A DNA stretch of 64,000 bases from Myxococcaceae bacterium JPH2 (GTDB lineage Bacteria; Myxococcota; Myxococcia; Myxococcales; Myxococcaceae), in NCBI GenBank assembly GCA_016458225.1, contig JAEMGR010000032.1, forward strand, positions 1 to 64,000, read 5' to 3'. The notes under the pieces are model-generated. The model saw only the letters and a list, made by a program, of their open reading frames with translations. It ran no database searches and had not been told where the DNA came from. How positions within the stretch are numbered: the first letter of the stretch is position 1; the number at the start of each line of letters is the position of its first letter. Both the position numbers and the translations under genes were made by a program. Shown here piece after piece: positions 1 to 16,243 of this stretch.

Positions 1-63
1 TTCGCCGTCCGCGAGGGCGGTCGCACTGTTGGCGCCGGCGTTGTCGCGGAGATCATCGCCTAG
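1..63 (+). CDS. tuf: Elongation factor Tu, C-terminal end (partial)
   Basis: The first 20 codons encode the closing strand of EF-Tu domain 3 (FAVREGGRTVGAGVV then AEIIA) and end in TAG. EF-Tu delivers aminoacyl-tRNA to the ribosome. The gene starts outside the window. Its position just ahead of rpmG, tRNA-Trp and secE matches the usual delta-proteobacterial tuf-secE-nusG order. The short segment is diagnostic because the GGRTVGAG(V)V motif near the C-terminus is almost invariant in EF-Tu. Confidence 0.95.
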   Translation, partial: FAVREGGRTVGAGVVAEIIA

Positions 64-153
64 TCGGCTTTGCCGACCAGGCCCCACGGGCACTGAGTGC
101 CGAGGGGAGGGCTACGATGTGGCCTTCCCCTCTCGCATCTGGTGAAATGAACC

Positions 154-318
154 ATGCCGAAGGGTAATCGTTCCATCATCTCGCTCGAGTGCACCACGTG
201 CAAAGAGCGCAACTACACGACCACGAAGAACAAGCGGAAGAGCCAGGACAAGCTCGAGTTGAGCAAGTTCTGTCCTCGGTGCCGCAAGCACACGGACCAC
301 AAAGAAGGTAAGGTCTAG
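154..318 (+). CDS. rpmG: 50S ribosomal protein L33 (zinc-binding form)
   Basis: A 54-residue protein beginning [16 protein letters not shown], a normal length for bL33. Cysteine pairs C13-x2-C16 and C40-x2-C43 give the Cys4 zinc ribbon, so this is the zinc-containing (C+) form. It is basic, with KNKRKSQDK in the middle as in L33. It lies between tuf and tRNA-Trp, its usual place in this phylum. The ATG at 154 follows the purine-rich stretch GGTGAAATGA. The gene is short enough to be missed by length-filtered gene callers. Confidence 0.95.
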   Translation: MPKGNRSIISLECTTCKERNYTTTKNKRKSQDKLELSKFCPRCRKHTDHKEGKV

Positions 319-341
319 GTCGGGTAGTTCACCGAAGGTTT

Positions 342-417
342 AGGCCAGTAGCTCCAACGGTAGAGCAGCGGTCTCCAAATCCGCGTGTTGGGGGTTCGAA
401 TCCCTCCTGGCCTGCCA
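342..417 (+). tRNA. trnW: tRNA-Trp (anticodon CCA)
   Basis: A 76-nt cloverleaf. Acceptor arms AGGCCAG (342-348) and CTGGCCT (407-413) pair perfectly, followed by discriminator G414 and an encoded CCA (415-417). The anticodon CCA lies at 375-377 in loop CTCCAAA, and the T arm carries GGTTCGAATCC. The 31-39 position of the anticodon stem is a T-T mismatch, which is unusual but tolerated. Location between rpmG and secE is typical. Confidence 0.96.
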
Positions 418-427
418 GCTTCAGTAC

Positions 428-469
428 GGGGCCCCCGGTGCCAAGAGGTACCGGGGGTCCCTGCCTTTT
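428..469 (+). terminator. Intrinsic terminator between tRNA-Trp and secE
   Basis: A 12-bp stem (428-439 with 450-461, one G-T pair) closes a 10-nt loop. It is followed a few bases later by a T-run (CCTTTTC, 464-470). It would end the tuf-rpmG-trnW transcript or attenuate readthrough into secE. Confidence 0.75.
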
Positions 470-503
470 CGCAGTCCCGCATCCGCAGTCCTCGTGAGGC
501 ACC

Positions 504-947
504 ATGGCGACGGCATCAGAGGCCAGCCAGCAGGCTAACCGCTCGGGCATGGACCCGAAGCGGCTCGTTGTCATTTTCTATCTCGTTGCCGGCATCGTCC
601 TCGCCCTCTTCCTGGAGCATGTCTTCGGGCTGTTGTGGGCTCGGGTTGGCTGGAACGACCGCGAACTCTTTGAGGGATTGGGCTGGCGCGTTTCGTCCTT
701 GGTCGGCTACCTGCTCGCCTTGGCGCTGGTCGTGGGCGCGTACGTCAACCCGAAGAGCCACGCCCTGTCCGTGGACGTCGCCACGGAGTTGATGAAGGTC
801 ACCTGGCCTTCCTGGTCGGAGACCCGGGCGTCGACCCTGGCCGTCGTCGTGGCCTCGGTTGTGGCCGCGGTGCTGCTCTTCTTCATTGATACCGTCGCCT
901 ACAACTTGATGGTGGAGTGGCTGCCAGCTGTCTGGGGGAAGCTGTAA
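504..947 (+). CDS. secE: Preprotein translocase subunit SecE
   Basis: A 147-residue membrane protein with three predicted hydrophobic segments (about residues 21-45, 56-80 and 110-138). This is the longer, E. coli-like SecE layout rather than the single-span Gram-positive form. The conserved amphipathic cytoplasmic helix before the last span is visible as [12 protein letters not shown], which carries the SecE signature. SecE clamps SecY in the Sec translocon. Its TAA stop overlaps the nusG ATG (TAATG), so the two are translationally coupled as in most bacteria. Confidence 0.95.
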   Translation: MATASEASQQANRSGMDPKRLVVIFYLVAGIVLALFLEHVFGLLWARVGWNDRELFEGLGWRVSSLVGYLLALALVVGAYVNPKSHALSVDVATELMKVTWPSWSETRASTLAVVVASVVAAVLLFFIDTVAYNLMVEWLPAVWGKL

Positions 948-1489
948 TGGCGATGAAATGGTACGTGGTCCACACCTACTCGAACTTCGAGAACCAGGCG
1001 AAGAAGAGCCTGGAGGAGAAGGTTCGACTCGAGGGCCTGCAGGATCAGTTCGGTGAGATCCTGATCCCGATGGAGCAGGTCGTCGAGATGGTGAAGGGCG
1101 AGAAGAAGACGTCTCGCCGCAAGTTCTTCCCGGGCTACATCTTCGTGCAGATGGAGCTGAACGACCGCACGTGGCACCTGGTGAAGAACACGCCGAAGAT
1201 CACCGGCTTCCCTGGCGCGGCGCAGAACCAGCAGCCCACGCCCATCTCGGATGCGGAAGTGACGCGTCTGACGTCGCAGATCTCCGAGGGCACCCTCAAG
1301 CCCAAGCCCAAGGTGCAGTTCGAGGATGGGGACACGGTGCGCGTCATTGACGGCCCGTTCGCCAACTTCAACGGCACGGTGGAAGAGGTCAACGCCGAGA
1401 AGGGCCGCGTGAAGGTGCTCGTGAGCATCTTTGGTCGCGCAACCCCCGTCGAACTGGATTTCATGCAGGTGGAGAAGACCACCGGCTAG
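947..1489 (+). CDS. nusG: Transcription termination/antitermination protein NusG
   Basis: A 180-residue NusG of standard length. It starts [15 protein letters not shown], with the NGN-domain signature WYVVHTYSG-like and the later PGYIFVQM strand. The C-terminal KOW motif is visible as [21 protein letters not shown]. NusG binds RNA polymerase and Rho or ribosomal S10. The ATG at 947 overlaps the secE stop; an in-frame upstream start at 917 would lie inside secE and lacks family similarity. Confidence 0.97.
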   Translation: MAMKWYVVHTYSNFENQAKKSLEEKVRLEGLQDQFGEILIPMEQVVEMVKGEKKTSRRKFFPGYIFVQMELNDRTWHLVKNTPKITGFPGAAQNQQPTPISDAEVTRLTSQISEGTLKPKPKVQFEDGDTVRVIDGPFANFNGTVEEVNAEKGRVKVLVSIFGRATPVELDFMQVEKTTG

Positions 1490-1498
1490 TCGAAGCTT

Positions 1499-1555
1499 CC
1501 ACGCCTCCTCTGGGCGTGGACCCATGGGTGGGAGGGTTGCCCCGTCTGGCAACCC
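1499..1555 (+). promoter_or_regulatory. Two tandem hairpins in the nusG-rplK leader
   Basis: The 102-nt gap between nusG and rplK contains two perfect stem-loops: 7 bp (1499-1505 with 1513-1519) and 8 bp (1534-1541 with 1548-1555). In many bacteria L1 represses its own operon by binding a structured leader ahead of rplK, so these are candidates for that element. Which hairpin would bind L1 cannot be decided here. Confidence 0.45.
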
Positions 1556-1591
1556 GACTGAACCACCCCCTCGAAAGGCAGCAGTCAGCCG

Positions 1592-2038
1592 ATGAAGAAG
1601 GTTACAGGACAGGTCAAGCTGCAGATTCCCGCCGGTAAGGCGAATCCCGCTCCGCCGATCGGCCCCGCGCTCGGTCAGCAGGGCGTGAACATCATGGAGT
1701 TCTGCAAGCAGTTCAACGCGAAGACCCAGGCGGAGGCCAAGGAAGGTCTGATCATCCCGGTGATCATCACCGTGTATCAGGACCGTTCCTTCACCTTCAT
1801 CCTGAAGACGCCTCCGGCGGCCATCCTCATCAAGAAGGCCGCGGGTCTCCACACGGAGAAGAAGAAGGGGTCGGGCGCGAAGAAGCCGGGCAAGGAGAAG
1901 GTGGGGCAGATCACCCGGGCTCAGCTCCAGGAGATCGCCAAGAAGAAGATCCAGGACACCACCGCCGCGTCGCTTGAGGCCTGCATGAACACCATTGCTG
2001 GCACCGCGCGCTCCATGGGCATCGACGTCGTCGGCTAG
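1592..2038 (+). CDS. rplK: 50S ribosomal protein L11
   Basis: A 148-residue uL11. It begins [19 protein letters not shown], with [19 protein letters not shown], the conserved N-terminal proline-rich segment that contacts elongation factors. The C-terminal RNA-binding region ends [11 protein letters not shown]11 and 23S rRNA form the GTPase-associated centre. It lies immediately ahead of rplA (28-nt gap), forming the classic L11 operon. Confidence 0.97.
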   Translation: MKKVTGQVKLQIPAGKANPAPPIGPALGQQGVNIMEFCKQFNAKTQAEAKEGLIIPVIITVYQDRSFTFILKTPPAAILIKKAAGLHTEKKKGSGAKKPGKEKVGQITRAQLQEIAKKKIQDTTAASLEACMNTIAGTARSMGIDVVG

Positions 2039-2066
2039 TCCGCCCCCACCTACGAGGAATCCTGTC

Positions 2067-2780
2067 ATGGCTCAGAATGGGAAGAAGTTCCGCGCGGCCG
2101 CCGAGCTGGTGGACCGCAACAAGCGCTACCCGATCGCCGAGGGCTTTCAGCTCCTGAAGAAGACGGTCGATTCGCGCGCGACGAAGTACGACCAGACGGT
2201 CGACGTGGCCATCAACCTGGGCGTGGACCCGAAGCACGCGGACCAGATGGTCCGTGGCGCCGTCGTCCTCCCCCACGGCACGGGCGCCACCGTGCGCGTC
2301 GCCGTGTTCGCCAAGGGCGAGCGCGCCACTGAGGCGGCCAACGCGGGCGCGGACGTGGTGGGCGCCGAGGATCTGCAGAAGCGCATCGAGGAGGGTTTCC
2401 TCGATTTCGATACCGTCATCGCCACCCCGGACATGATGGGTGTCGTCGGTCGCCTCGGTAAGGTGCTCGGTCCTCGTGGCCTCATGCCGAACCCGAAGGT
2501 CGGCACGGTGACCATGGACGTCGCCAAGGCCATCCGCGAGTCCAAGGGCGGTAAGGTCGACTTCCGCGCGGAGAAGGCCGGTATCGTCCACGCGAAGATG
2601 GGCAAGGCCTCCTTCACGGCGGACAAGCTCGAGGCCAACCTCAACGCCCTGCTGGATCACGTGATGAAGCTCAAGCCGGCCACGGCGAAGGGCGTCTACC
2701 TGAAGGGCATCGCGATCTCGACCACGATGGGTCCGGGCATCAAGCTCGACACCACCGAGGTCCTGCTCCGTCACCGGTAG
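2067..2780 (+). CDS. rplA: 50S ribosomal protein L1
   Basis: A 237-residue uL1, the usual bacterial length. The ATG at 2067 follows GAGGAA (2054-2059), and the protein starts [16 protein letters not shown]. The conserved segments [26 protein letters not shown] and the C-terminal [17 protein letters not shown] are all present. L1 forms the mobile L1 stalk and represses its own operon mRNA. A longer reading that starts at 1995 overlaps rplK and is rejected. Confidence 0.97.
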   Translation: MAQNGKKFRAAAELVDRNKRYPIAEGFQLLKKTVDSRATKYDQTVDVAINLGVDPKHADQMVRGAVVLPHGTGATVRVAVFAKGERATEAANAGADVVGAEDLQKRIEEGFLDFDTVIATPDMMGVVGRLGKVLGPRGLMPNPKVGTVTMDVAKAIRESKGGKVDFRAEKAGIVHAKMGKASFTADKLEANLNALLDHVMKLKPATAKGVYLKGIAISTTMGPGIKLDTTEVLLRHR

Positions 2781-2883
2781 TCAACCGGCGGGGTAGGGGC
2801 CTGGAAGGCGCACGACTCACTGCAAGAGCGCGCCAGGTCCACTCCCCAACATTCATCACTCAGAAAGTTCTGGATCTTTGCTG

Positions 2884-2911
2884 AAGCCGGGGGTATAGGC
2901 CCCCGGCTTTT
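2884..2911 (+). terminator. Intrinsic terminator after rplKA
   Basis: A perfect 10-bp stem (2884-2893 with 2900-2909), rich in G-C, with a 6-nt loop and a TTTT run (2908-2911). It lies 104 nt after rplA and about 270 nt before rplJ. It should separate the L11 and L10 operons or act as a partial terminator. Confidence 0.85.
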
Positions 2912-3179
2912 GCAATTGGGGCGCCATGTCGCGAGACACGGTGTCCCGACCTGGTCCATGACAGCAGGGACCGGAACGGCGGTAGGGACTCACCCGTTGG
3001 CAACCGGGCAACCGGTCGGGTCGTCTCATCCTCCTCCGGTTCAAACGACCGTAAGGTCAGCCCTGCCGAGACTGGAGGTGCGGTGCGGTGCCTTCTCGGA
3101 GGCTCCTCTCGCTCTCTGCCGCTTTGGCCCAGGCATCACGCCCGCCGACCACGGTGGGCCATAAAGGAGGTGAGTCAAG
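2912..3179 (+). promoter_or_regulatory. Upstream region and probable L10 leader of rplJL
   Basis: About 270 nt without a protein gene between the terminator and rplJ. It is likely to contain the rplJL promoter and an L10-binding leader. The stretch near 3045-3110 has the CCGTAAG... and CCGAGACTGGAGGTGC elements that resemble the conserved ribosomal L10 leader. In that leader the L10(L12)4 complex represses translation. The region ends with a near-perfect Shine-Dalgarno AAAGGAGGTG (3163-3172). The leader call is from memory of the motif, not from a covariance model. Confidence 0.55.
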
Positions 3180-3701
3180 GTGCAGAAGAGCGAGAAGGAA
3201 GAGTTGATCAAGGAACTCCACGAAAAGTTCTCCAAGACGAAGTCGGCCGTGGTGGCCGAGTTCTCGAAGGTGGACGTGGAGACTGTGACCAAGCTGCGCA
3301 AGAAGTTCCGCGAGGGCAAGGTCGAGTACAAGGTCATCAAGAACACGCTGGCGCGCCGGGCTGCTGAAGGCACGTCGGTGTCGGTGATTTCTGCTGACTT
3401 CACCGGTCCCGTGGCGCTGTGCATCAGCTACGACGACATGGTGGCCCCGGCCAAGATTCTCACCGAGTTCATCAAGGACTTGGAGACGATCAAGGTTCGG
3501 AGCGCGGTGGTCGACGGCCGCCGGGTGGACGCCAATGGCGTCAAGGCCCTGGCGAAGCTGCCTGGCCTCACCGAGCTCCGGGGACAGCTGCTCGGCATGC
3601 TCAACCAGCCGGCAACCAAGCTGGTGCGGACCATCGCCGCTCCTGGGTCCCAGCTGGCACGGGTCGTTCAGGCCCATGCAGACAAGGCGCAGGGACAGTA
3701 A
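3180..3701 (+). CDS. rplJ: 50S ribosomal protein L10
   Basis: A 173-residue uL10 starting with GTG at 3180, 8 nt after the strong Shine-Dalgarno AAAGGAGGTG. It has the expected N-terminal RNA-binding segment (KEELIKELHEKFSKTKSAVVAEF) and KVIKNTLARRA. The C-terminal helix that carries L7/L12 dimers follows LAKLPGLTELRGQLLGMLN. L10 anchors the stalk to 23S rRNA. It is followed by rplL after a 93-nt gap. Confidence 0.96.
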   Translation: MQKSEKEELIKELHEKFSKTKSAVVAEFSKVDVETVTKLRKKFREGKVEYKVIKNTLARRAAEGTSVSVISADFTGPVALCISYDDMVAPAKILTEFIKDLETIKVRSAVVDGRRVDANGVKALAKLPGLTELRGQLLGMLNQPATKLVRTIAAPGSQLARVVQAHADKAQGQ

Positions 3702-3794
3702 TCGTTCCGAGAAGTTTTTCTACCGCAACCTTTTCGGCCGGTTCTGCCCCTCGGGGTGGCTGGCCGTTAGTCGAACAGAGAAGGACACAGTTCC

Positions 3795-4166
3795 ATGGCA
3801 GATCTGAACGCGATTGTTGAGCAGCTCTCCTCCCTGACCATCCTGGAGGCCGCTGACCTGGTGAAGCAGCTCGAGGCCAAGTGGGGCGTCTCCGCCGCCG
3901 CCGCTGTTGCCGTGGCCGCCGGCCCGGCCGCCGCCGCTGCTCCTGTTGAGGAGAAGACGGAGTTCACGGTGGTTCTCGCGAACGCGGGCGCCAACAAGAT
4001 CAACGTCATCAAGGAGATCCGCGCGATCACCGGCCTGGGCCTGAAGGAGGCCAAGGACCTGGTCGAGGGCGCGCCCAAGACCGTCAAGGAGGGCGTCAAC
4101 AAGGACGACGCCAAGAAGATCAAGGAGCAGCTGGTCGCTGCTGGCGCCACCGTCGAGGTCAAGTAG
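3795..4166 (+). CDS. rplL: 50S ribosomal protein L7/L12
   Basis: A 123-residue bL12. The N-terminal dimerisation helices begin [20 protein letters not shown] flexible Ala-rich hinge follows (about residues 35-53, [17 protein letters not shown]). The C-terminal globular domain contains [18 protein letters not shown] and [16 protein letters not shown]. It recruits translational GTPases to the ribosome. Its hinge is almost pure Ala/Val/Gly/Pro, normal for the family. Confidence 0.97.
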   Translation: MADLNAIVEQLSSLTILEAADLVKQLEAKWGVSAAAAVAVAAGPAAAAAPVEEKTEFTVVLANAGANKINVIKEIRAITGLGLKEAKDLVEGAPKTVKEGVNKDDAKKIKEQLVAAGATVEVK

Positions 4167-4228
4167 TACCCCGCAGGAGCTGCCTGATTCTCGGGAAATT
4201 CCAGGCAGCTTCCTGACCGGATGAGCAG

Positions 4229-4260
4229 GCCGGCGCTCCCTATGCTGGGGCGCCGGCTTT
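4229..4260 (+). terminator. Attenuator/terminator between rplL and rpoB
   Basis: An 11-bp stem (4229-4239 with 4247-4257, one T-G pair) with a 7-nt loop and a short T-run (4258-4260). An attenuating terminator here is well known in E. coli, where it sets the ratio of ribosomal protein to RNA polymerase synthesis. The short T-run suggests incomplete termination. Confidence 0.7.
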
Positions 4261-4345
4261 GCCCATTTGCCAGTTGACAAATTTCCCGGCGCCGCCGCGC
4301 GTTACTGAAGTTTGCCCCGCCCGAGCAGCCGTCCCCGGAGACCGA

Positions 4346-8572
<4,227 letters not shown>

Positions 8573-8603
8573 AGAAGCCGGTGCGCCCGCCTGACGGGTC
8601 GTT

Positions 8604-8628
8604 CCCGCTCCCTCGTCGAGGGAGCGGG
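8604..8628 (+). promoter_or_regulatory. rpoB-rpoC intergenic hairpin
   Basis: A perfect 11-bp inverted repeat (8604-8614 with 8618-8628) with a 3-nt loop and no T-run. It lies in the 125-nt gap between rpoB and rpoC. Without a T-run it is unlikely to terminate; it may stabilise or process the mRNA. Confidence 0.5.
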
Positions 8629-8697
8629 CGGCCCGTTCTGGGGCGGGGGCCCGAAACATTTGGCGCCTGAGGCGCTCAGAAAGTTTTCGGAGGCAAC

Positions 8698-12912
<4,215 letters not shown>

Positions 12913-12951
12913 GCGCGCTCCGGCTCGCCTGAGCCTCTCAAGCTTGTCCAG

Positions 12952-12990
12952 CCGCCGTCCGGCCTCGCGCCGGGCGGCGGTTTTCTTTTT
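12952..12990 (+). terminator. Intrinsic terminator of the rpoBC operon
   Basis: A 12-bp stem (12952-12963 with 12969-12980, one T-G pair) with a 5-nt loop and the tract TTTTCTTTTT (12981-12990). It is the strongest terminator in the window and sits 39 nt after the rpoC stop. Confidence 0.95.
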
Positions 12991-13091
12991 GTCCTGGGCT
13001 TCCCTGTCCTCGCCTTGACGGCTATGGCGCAGCGCGTTACGTTGACGCGGACTGTTAACCCAATGCCCGCGATGAACGGGGGGAGAGCCAC

Positions 13092-13559
13092 ATGACGACG
13101 AGCGAGAAGACGGTGGAGCAGGCCGAGAAGAATGGCGTTGCCCACAACGTGGAGGGTTTCCTGAAGGAGCAGTTGGCGCAGGCGCAGAAGCGATTCGAGG
13201 GGTTGGAGGGCGAGGCCAGCAAGGTGATGAAGACGCTGGAGTCGCGCGGGCAGGAGGCCGCCAAGGAGGTCCAGCAGCTGTGGACGAAGCTGCAGGCGGG
13301 GGAGCTGCTCGCGGACCCGCGGGTGCAGGAGCTGGGCAAGAAGGTGGACGCGGCGGGCACGGGGCTGCGCAAGCGGCTGGACACGCTGCAGTCCAAGGTC
13401 GTGGAGGCGGTGGGCGTGGCGAGCCAGTCCCAGGTGCAGACCCTCAACCAGGAGCTGTCGAAGCTCTCGAAGAAGCTCGACATGCTCCTCAAGCCGTCGC
13501 GCCGCGTGAATGGGGCGACGAAGGTCACCGGCAACTCCGCGTCCGAACCGCGCGCCTGA
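13092..13559 (+). CDS. Phasin-like coiled-coil protein
   Basis: A 155-residue, highly charged helical protein with no signal peptide or membrane span. Residues 15-125 show amphipathic heptad-like repeats (FLKEQLAQAQKRFEGLEGEA; DTLQSKVVEAVG). The C-terminus has a coiled segment of the form LNQELSKLSKKLDMLL, like the tail of phasin PhaF/PhaI proteins. It precedes a second phasin-like gene by 183 nt. Phasins coat polyhydroxyalkanoate granules, but no PHA synthase is in the window, so a granule role is only inferred. GGGAGAG lies upstream of the ATG at 13092. Confidence 0.6.
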   Translation: MTTSEKTVEQAEKNGVAHNVEGFLKEQLAQAQKRFEGLEGEASKVMKTLESRGQEAAKEVQQLWTKLQAGELLADPRVQELGKKVDAAGTGLRKRLDTLQSKVVEAVGVASQSQVQTLNQELSKLSKKLDMLLKPSRRVNGATKVTGNSASEPRA

Positions 13560-13742
13560 CCGTCCTCGGTAGGACATCTGGGCTCGCAGGCTGCGCAGGT
13601 TTTCCACGAGTGGACGACTGGCGTCCGAGGTAGCGGGCCGTCGTTCCCTTTGCCGCGGGGGTGTGCTTATTTCCGCCCCCTCCCAATTGATCCACCCCCC
13701 CGGGCCCGAGTGGGTCCGAGGCGTACCTCCCGGAGCGACCCC

Positions 13743-14093
13743 ATGGACAACAAGCCCGAGGCCCCCCGAGAGAAGCACCCGGTTGCCGAGACGTTCGAGC
13801 GCATCTGGAGCCAGGCGCTCCTCGCGGTGAACACCGCGGAAGAAGAGGCCTCGCGGGCCGTCCAGCGGGTGGCGTCCGTGGCGGGGTGGAGCCAGGACGA
13901 GGTGAAGCGGCAGGCGCGGGAGTGGACCGAGCGCCTGACGGGGCACCGCAAGGACCTGGAGCACAACGTGGAGGACCGGGTACGCACGGCCCTGTCGCGG
14001 CTGAAGCTGCCCCGGCGCGAGGAACTCCAGGCGTTTGGCAGCCGGTTGGAGCGACTGGCCGCGCGAATCCAGGACCTGGAGCACCGCAAGTGA
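13743..14093 (+). CDS. Phasin family (PhaF/PhaI-like) protein
   Basis: A 116-residue soluble helical protein. The end, LKLPRREELQAFGSRLERLA followed by ARIQDLEHRK, closely resembles the diagnostic PhaF/PhaI pattern (LxVPTRKDIEALSxRVExLT). The ATG at 13743 follows CGGAG (13731-13735). Its stop overlaps the GTG start of the next gene (GTGA), so it is probably co-translated with the lytic transglycosylase. It could be a stress or granule-surface protein; the role is inferred from family only. Confidence 0.6.
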   Translation: MDNKPEAPREKHPVAETFERIWSQALLAVNTAEEEASRAVQRVASVAGWSQDEVKRQAREWTERLTGHRKDLEHNVEDRVRTALSRLKLPRREELQAFGSRLERLAARIQDLEHRK

Positions 14094-14848
14094 CGACCTC
14101 TTCCGCCTCGGGCGGGAGGTCCTTGGGGTCACGGTTTTTCGAGCGACTCCATGCCCTGAGTTCAGGTTGTTCCCGCCTGCCCATGCTGGCGGGTGTGGCG
14201 CTCGTGGTGTCAGCGCGGGTGGTCCCGCTCCTGGAGGACCCGTCGGCGCAGCCGATGGTCCCTGAGGCGGTGGTGGCCGAGTCGGTGTCTCCCGAGGGGG
14301 CGCTCATCGACGTCGTCCTCGCCAAGCGGGCGCCGGACCTGGGGCTCACCCTGCGCCGTCGGCTCGGGCAGGCCATTGACGAGGAGTCTCGTCGCACGGG
14401 GTATGATCCGCTGCTGGTGCTCGCGCTCATCGACGTCGAGTCCGACTTCGAGGAGGAAGCCCTCTCCGAGAAGGGAGCGCGCGGGCTGATGCAGATCAAG
14501 CCCAGCACGCTGCACTTCCTGGCGGAGAAGGAGGGGCTGCGACTGTCCCGCGAGGAGGTGATGTCCGATCCGGCGCTGTGCCTCCGGTTGGGCATTCGCT
14601 ACCTGAGGACGCTGCAGGACCGCTTCGGCGGAGACCTGGACCTGGCGCTCATGGCCTACAACGCGGGCCCTACCCGAATCCGCGATGCCATGAAGGCCGG
14701 GGACCTGGACCGGTTCCGGCGCTATCCCCGCGCTGTTCGGCGTGACTTCCGGCGGTTCCGCGAGGGCCATGGCCTGGGCGGCGACTGGGCGCTGGCCCAG
14801 CGAGAGCTGCCCACGACGGGGGAGCCCGAGCCCACCACGGCCCCCTGA
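14090..14848 (+). CDS. Membrane-anchored lytic transglycosylase (SLT domain)
   Basis: A 252-residue protein with GTG at 14090 overlapping the upstream stop by 4 nt; an ATG at 14183 is the alternative. One hydrophobic N-terminal segment (about residues 30-48) gives a signal anchor. The SLT/goose-lysozyme fold begins near residue 93. The catalytic glutamate is E117 in LALIDVESDF, followed by SEKGARGLMQIKPST and LMAYNAGPTRI, all family hallmarks. It cleaves peptidoglycan glycan strands to 1,6-anhydromuramyl ends in the periplasm. The RRYPRAVRRDFRRFRE tail is basic. Confidence 0.88.
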   Translation: MTTSSASGGRSLGSRFFERLHALSSGCSRLPMLAGVALVVSARVVPLLEDPSAQPMVPEAVVAESVSPEGALIDVVLAKRAPDLGLTLRRRLGQAIDEESRRTGYDPLLVLALIDVESDFEEEALSEKGARGLMQIKPSTLHFLAEKEGLRLSREEVMSDPALCLRLGIRYLRTLQDRFGGDLDLALMAYNAGPTRIRDAMKAGDLDRFRRYPRAVRRDFRRFREGHGLGGDWALAQRELPTTGEPEPTTAP

Positions 14849-14981
14849 GCTTGGGATGAGATGAATCTCCGAGGTGTTCGTGCGCTCCATGCGAGCACAC
14901 GCGCGCCTTGTCCCGTCCCGCAGGGTGCGATAAGTCGTTGCAAGTCCCCGGGACTGTTGAAGATTCCCAGGAGGCTCGACC

Positions 14982-15728
14982 ATGCCCCGCACGTTTCCTC
15001 GCGCCGTTCTCGCCGCCGCCGTCCTCGCGGCCCCCGCTGTGGCGCTCGCCGGCTCTGTCTATCTCAACGGCATCAAGATCGACGGTGTGACGAACCAGCG
15101 GTTCGAGAAGGCCACCGTCCGCATCGACGAGCAGGGAAACATCTACATCGAGGCGCAGGGATACGCGGCGCGGGTGATGTCGGTGCCGGCCCCGGCCGCT
15201 CCCGTCGCAACGACGCCCACGCCGACTCCCCCGACGACTCCCGCCCCTGTCGCGGTACCCGCCGCGGCGACGAAAGAGCCCGCGCCCCAGGCAGTCCCGG
15301 CCGCGGGAACGCCTCCCGTCGCCTCGCCCGCGACTGTGACACCGACCGCCGCCGTGACGGGGCCGGCGCGCCTCACCCAGCGCTACTGGTTGGTGACGGA
15401 GCAGAGCGTGCCGGGGATGACGGAGTACGACATCGACCTGTACGTGAACTCGCGGTGGGTGCGGAAGCTGCGCAACAACGAGGAGCAGGTGGTGATGGAC
15501 GTCACCAAGAACCTGCTGCCCGGCGACAACACGGTGACGCTGATCGCCCACAAGTCGGCGTCAGGGAGCCGGCGCAGCACGTCTCCGCAGCACGTGTTCC
15601 GGGTCATCATGGGGGAGGGGAACGAGGGTGGCGGCAACGTGATGATCGACAACCCGCTCATCCGCTTCCAGACGACCGCGGCGGATACCCAGGACGTCAC
15701 GAAGGAGTTCACCCTCACCACGCGCTGA
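14982..15728 (+). CDS. Exported protein with Pro/Thr/Ala-rich linker, function unknown
   Basis: A 248-residue protein with a clear Sec signal peptide (MPRTFPRAVLAAAVLAAPAV, cleavage probably after ALA-G). A short N-terminal domain (YLNGIKIDGVTNQRFEKATV) is followed by a long Pro/Ala/Thr linker (about residues 68-125). A C-terminal beta-rich domain follows, with YWLVTEQSVPGMTEYDIDLY and a strand set ending TKEFTLTTR. I do not recognise the family. The adjacent gene starts 27 nt downstream, so they are probably co-transcribed. It is likely periplasmic or surface-associated. Confidence 0.7.
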   Translation: MPRTFPRAVLAAAVLAAPAVALAGSVYLNGIKIDGVTNQRFEKATVRIDEQGNIYIEAQGYAARVMSVPAPAAPVATTPTPTPPTTPAPVAVPAAATKEPAPQAVPAAGTPPVASPATVTPTAAVTGPARLTQRYWLVTEQSVPGMTEYDIDLYVNSRWVRKLRNNEEQVVMDVTKNLLPGDNTVTLIAHKSASGSRRSTSPQHVFRVIMGEGNEGGGNVMIDNPLIRFQTTAADTQDVTKEFTLTTR

Positions 15729-15755
15729 GGCGCCGTGAGGGGAACGGAGACCCAC

Positions 15756-16220
15756 GTGTTCACCATCGACGAGCGCTACCGAGGACTGCCCGCCAGCCGC
15801 GAGCAGGTCCTCGCCCTGCACACCCCGCTCAACACGCCGCATGTGGCCATCCCCGGCAAGCAGGCTGGGGCCGCCCAGGCCTTCGTGGTGGGGCTGCGCG
15901 GAGGGCAGGGCGCGGGCGTGTTCATCTACCTGTACCTGGCGGATGCCGAGGACTGCGCCGTCTACGTGTCGGGCCGGCGCATCCAGAACGCAGAGGAGTT
16001 CCGCGAGGACGAGAGCGATGCGCTCGCGTTCCTGGAGTCGCTGGGCTTCATGATGGACAACGCCAACTGGCGCGCGATGGCGACGGCGCAGCAGGACGAG
16101 TTGCTGCGGACGCTCCCGGTGTTCTTCAAGGATCCGAAGCACGTGCCCGCGGTCAAGGCGCGCGCCGAGGAGAAGCGCAACGTGGCCACCACCTTGGGTC
16201 GTTTCCTGGCGGCCTTCTGA
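15756..16220 (+). CDS. Conserved hypothetical protein upstream of a Tgl/PilF-like gene
   Basis: A 154-residue soluble protein. GTG at 15756 is chosen because GGAGA lies at the ideal distance (15746-15750); an in-frame GTG at 15735 would add seven residues. The N-terminal half has VFTIDERYRGLPASREQ and alternating strands (AFVVGLRGGQGAGVFIYLYL). The C-terminal half is helical and charged. I recognise no catalytic motif. It is followed 23 nt later by the TPR lipoprotein, which suggests a shared envelope or motility role, but this is context only. Confidence 0.65.
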   Translation: MFTIDERYRGLPASREQVLALHTPLNTPHVAIPGKQAGAAQAFVVGLRGGQGAGVFIYLYLADAEDCAVYVSGRRIQNAEEFREDESDALAFLESLGFMMDNANWRAMATAQQDELLRTLPVFFKDPKHVPAVKARAEEKRNVATTLGRFLAAF

Positions 16221-16243
16221 CCTCGTACCCCGGATTCCAGCAC

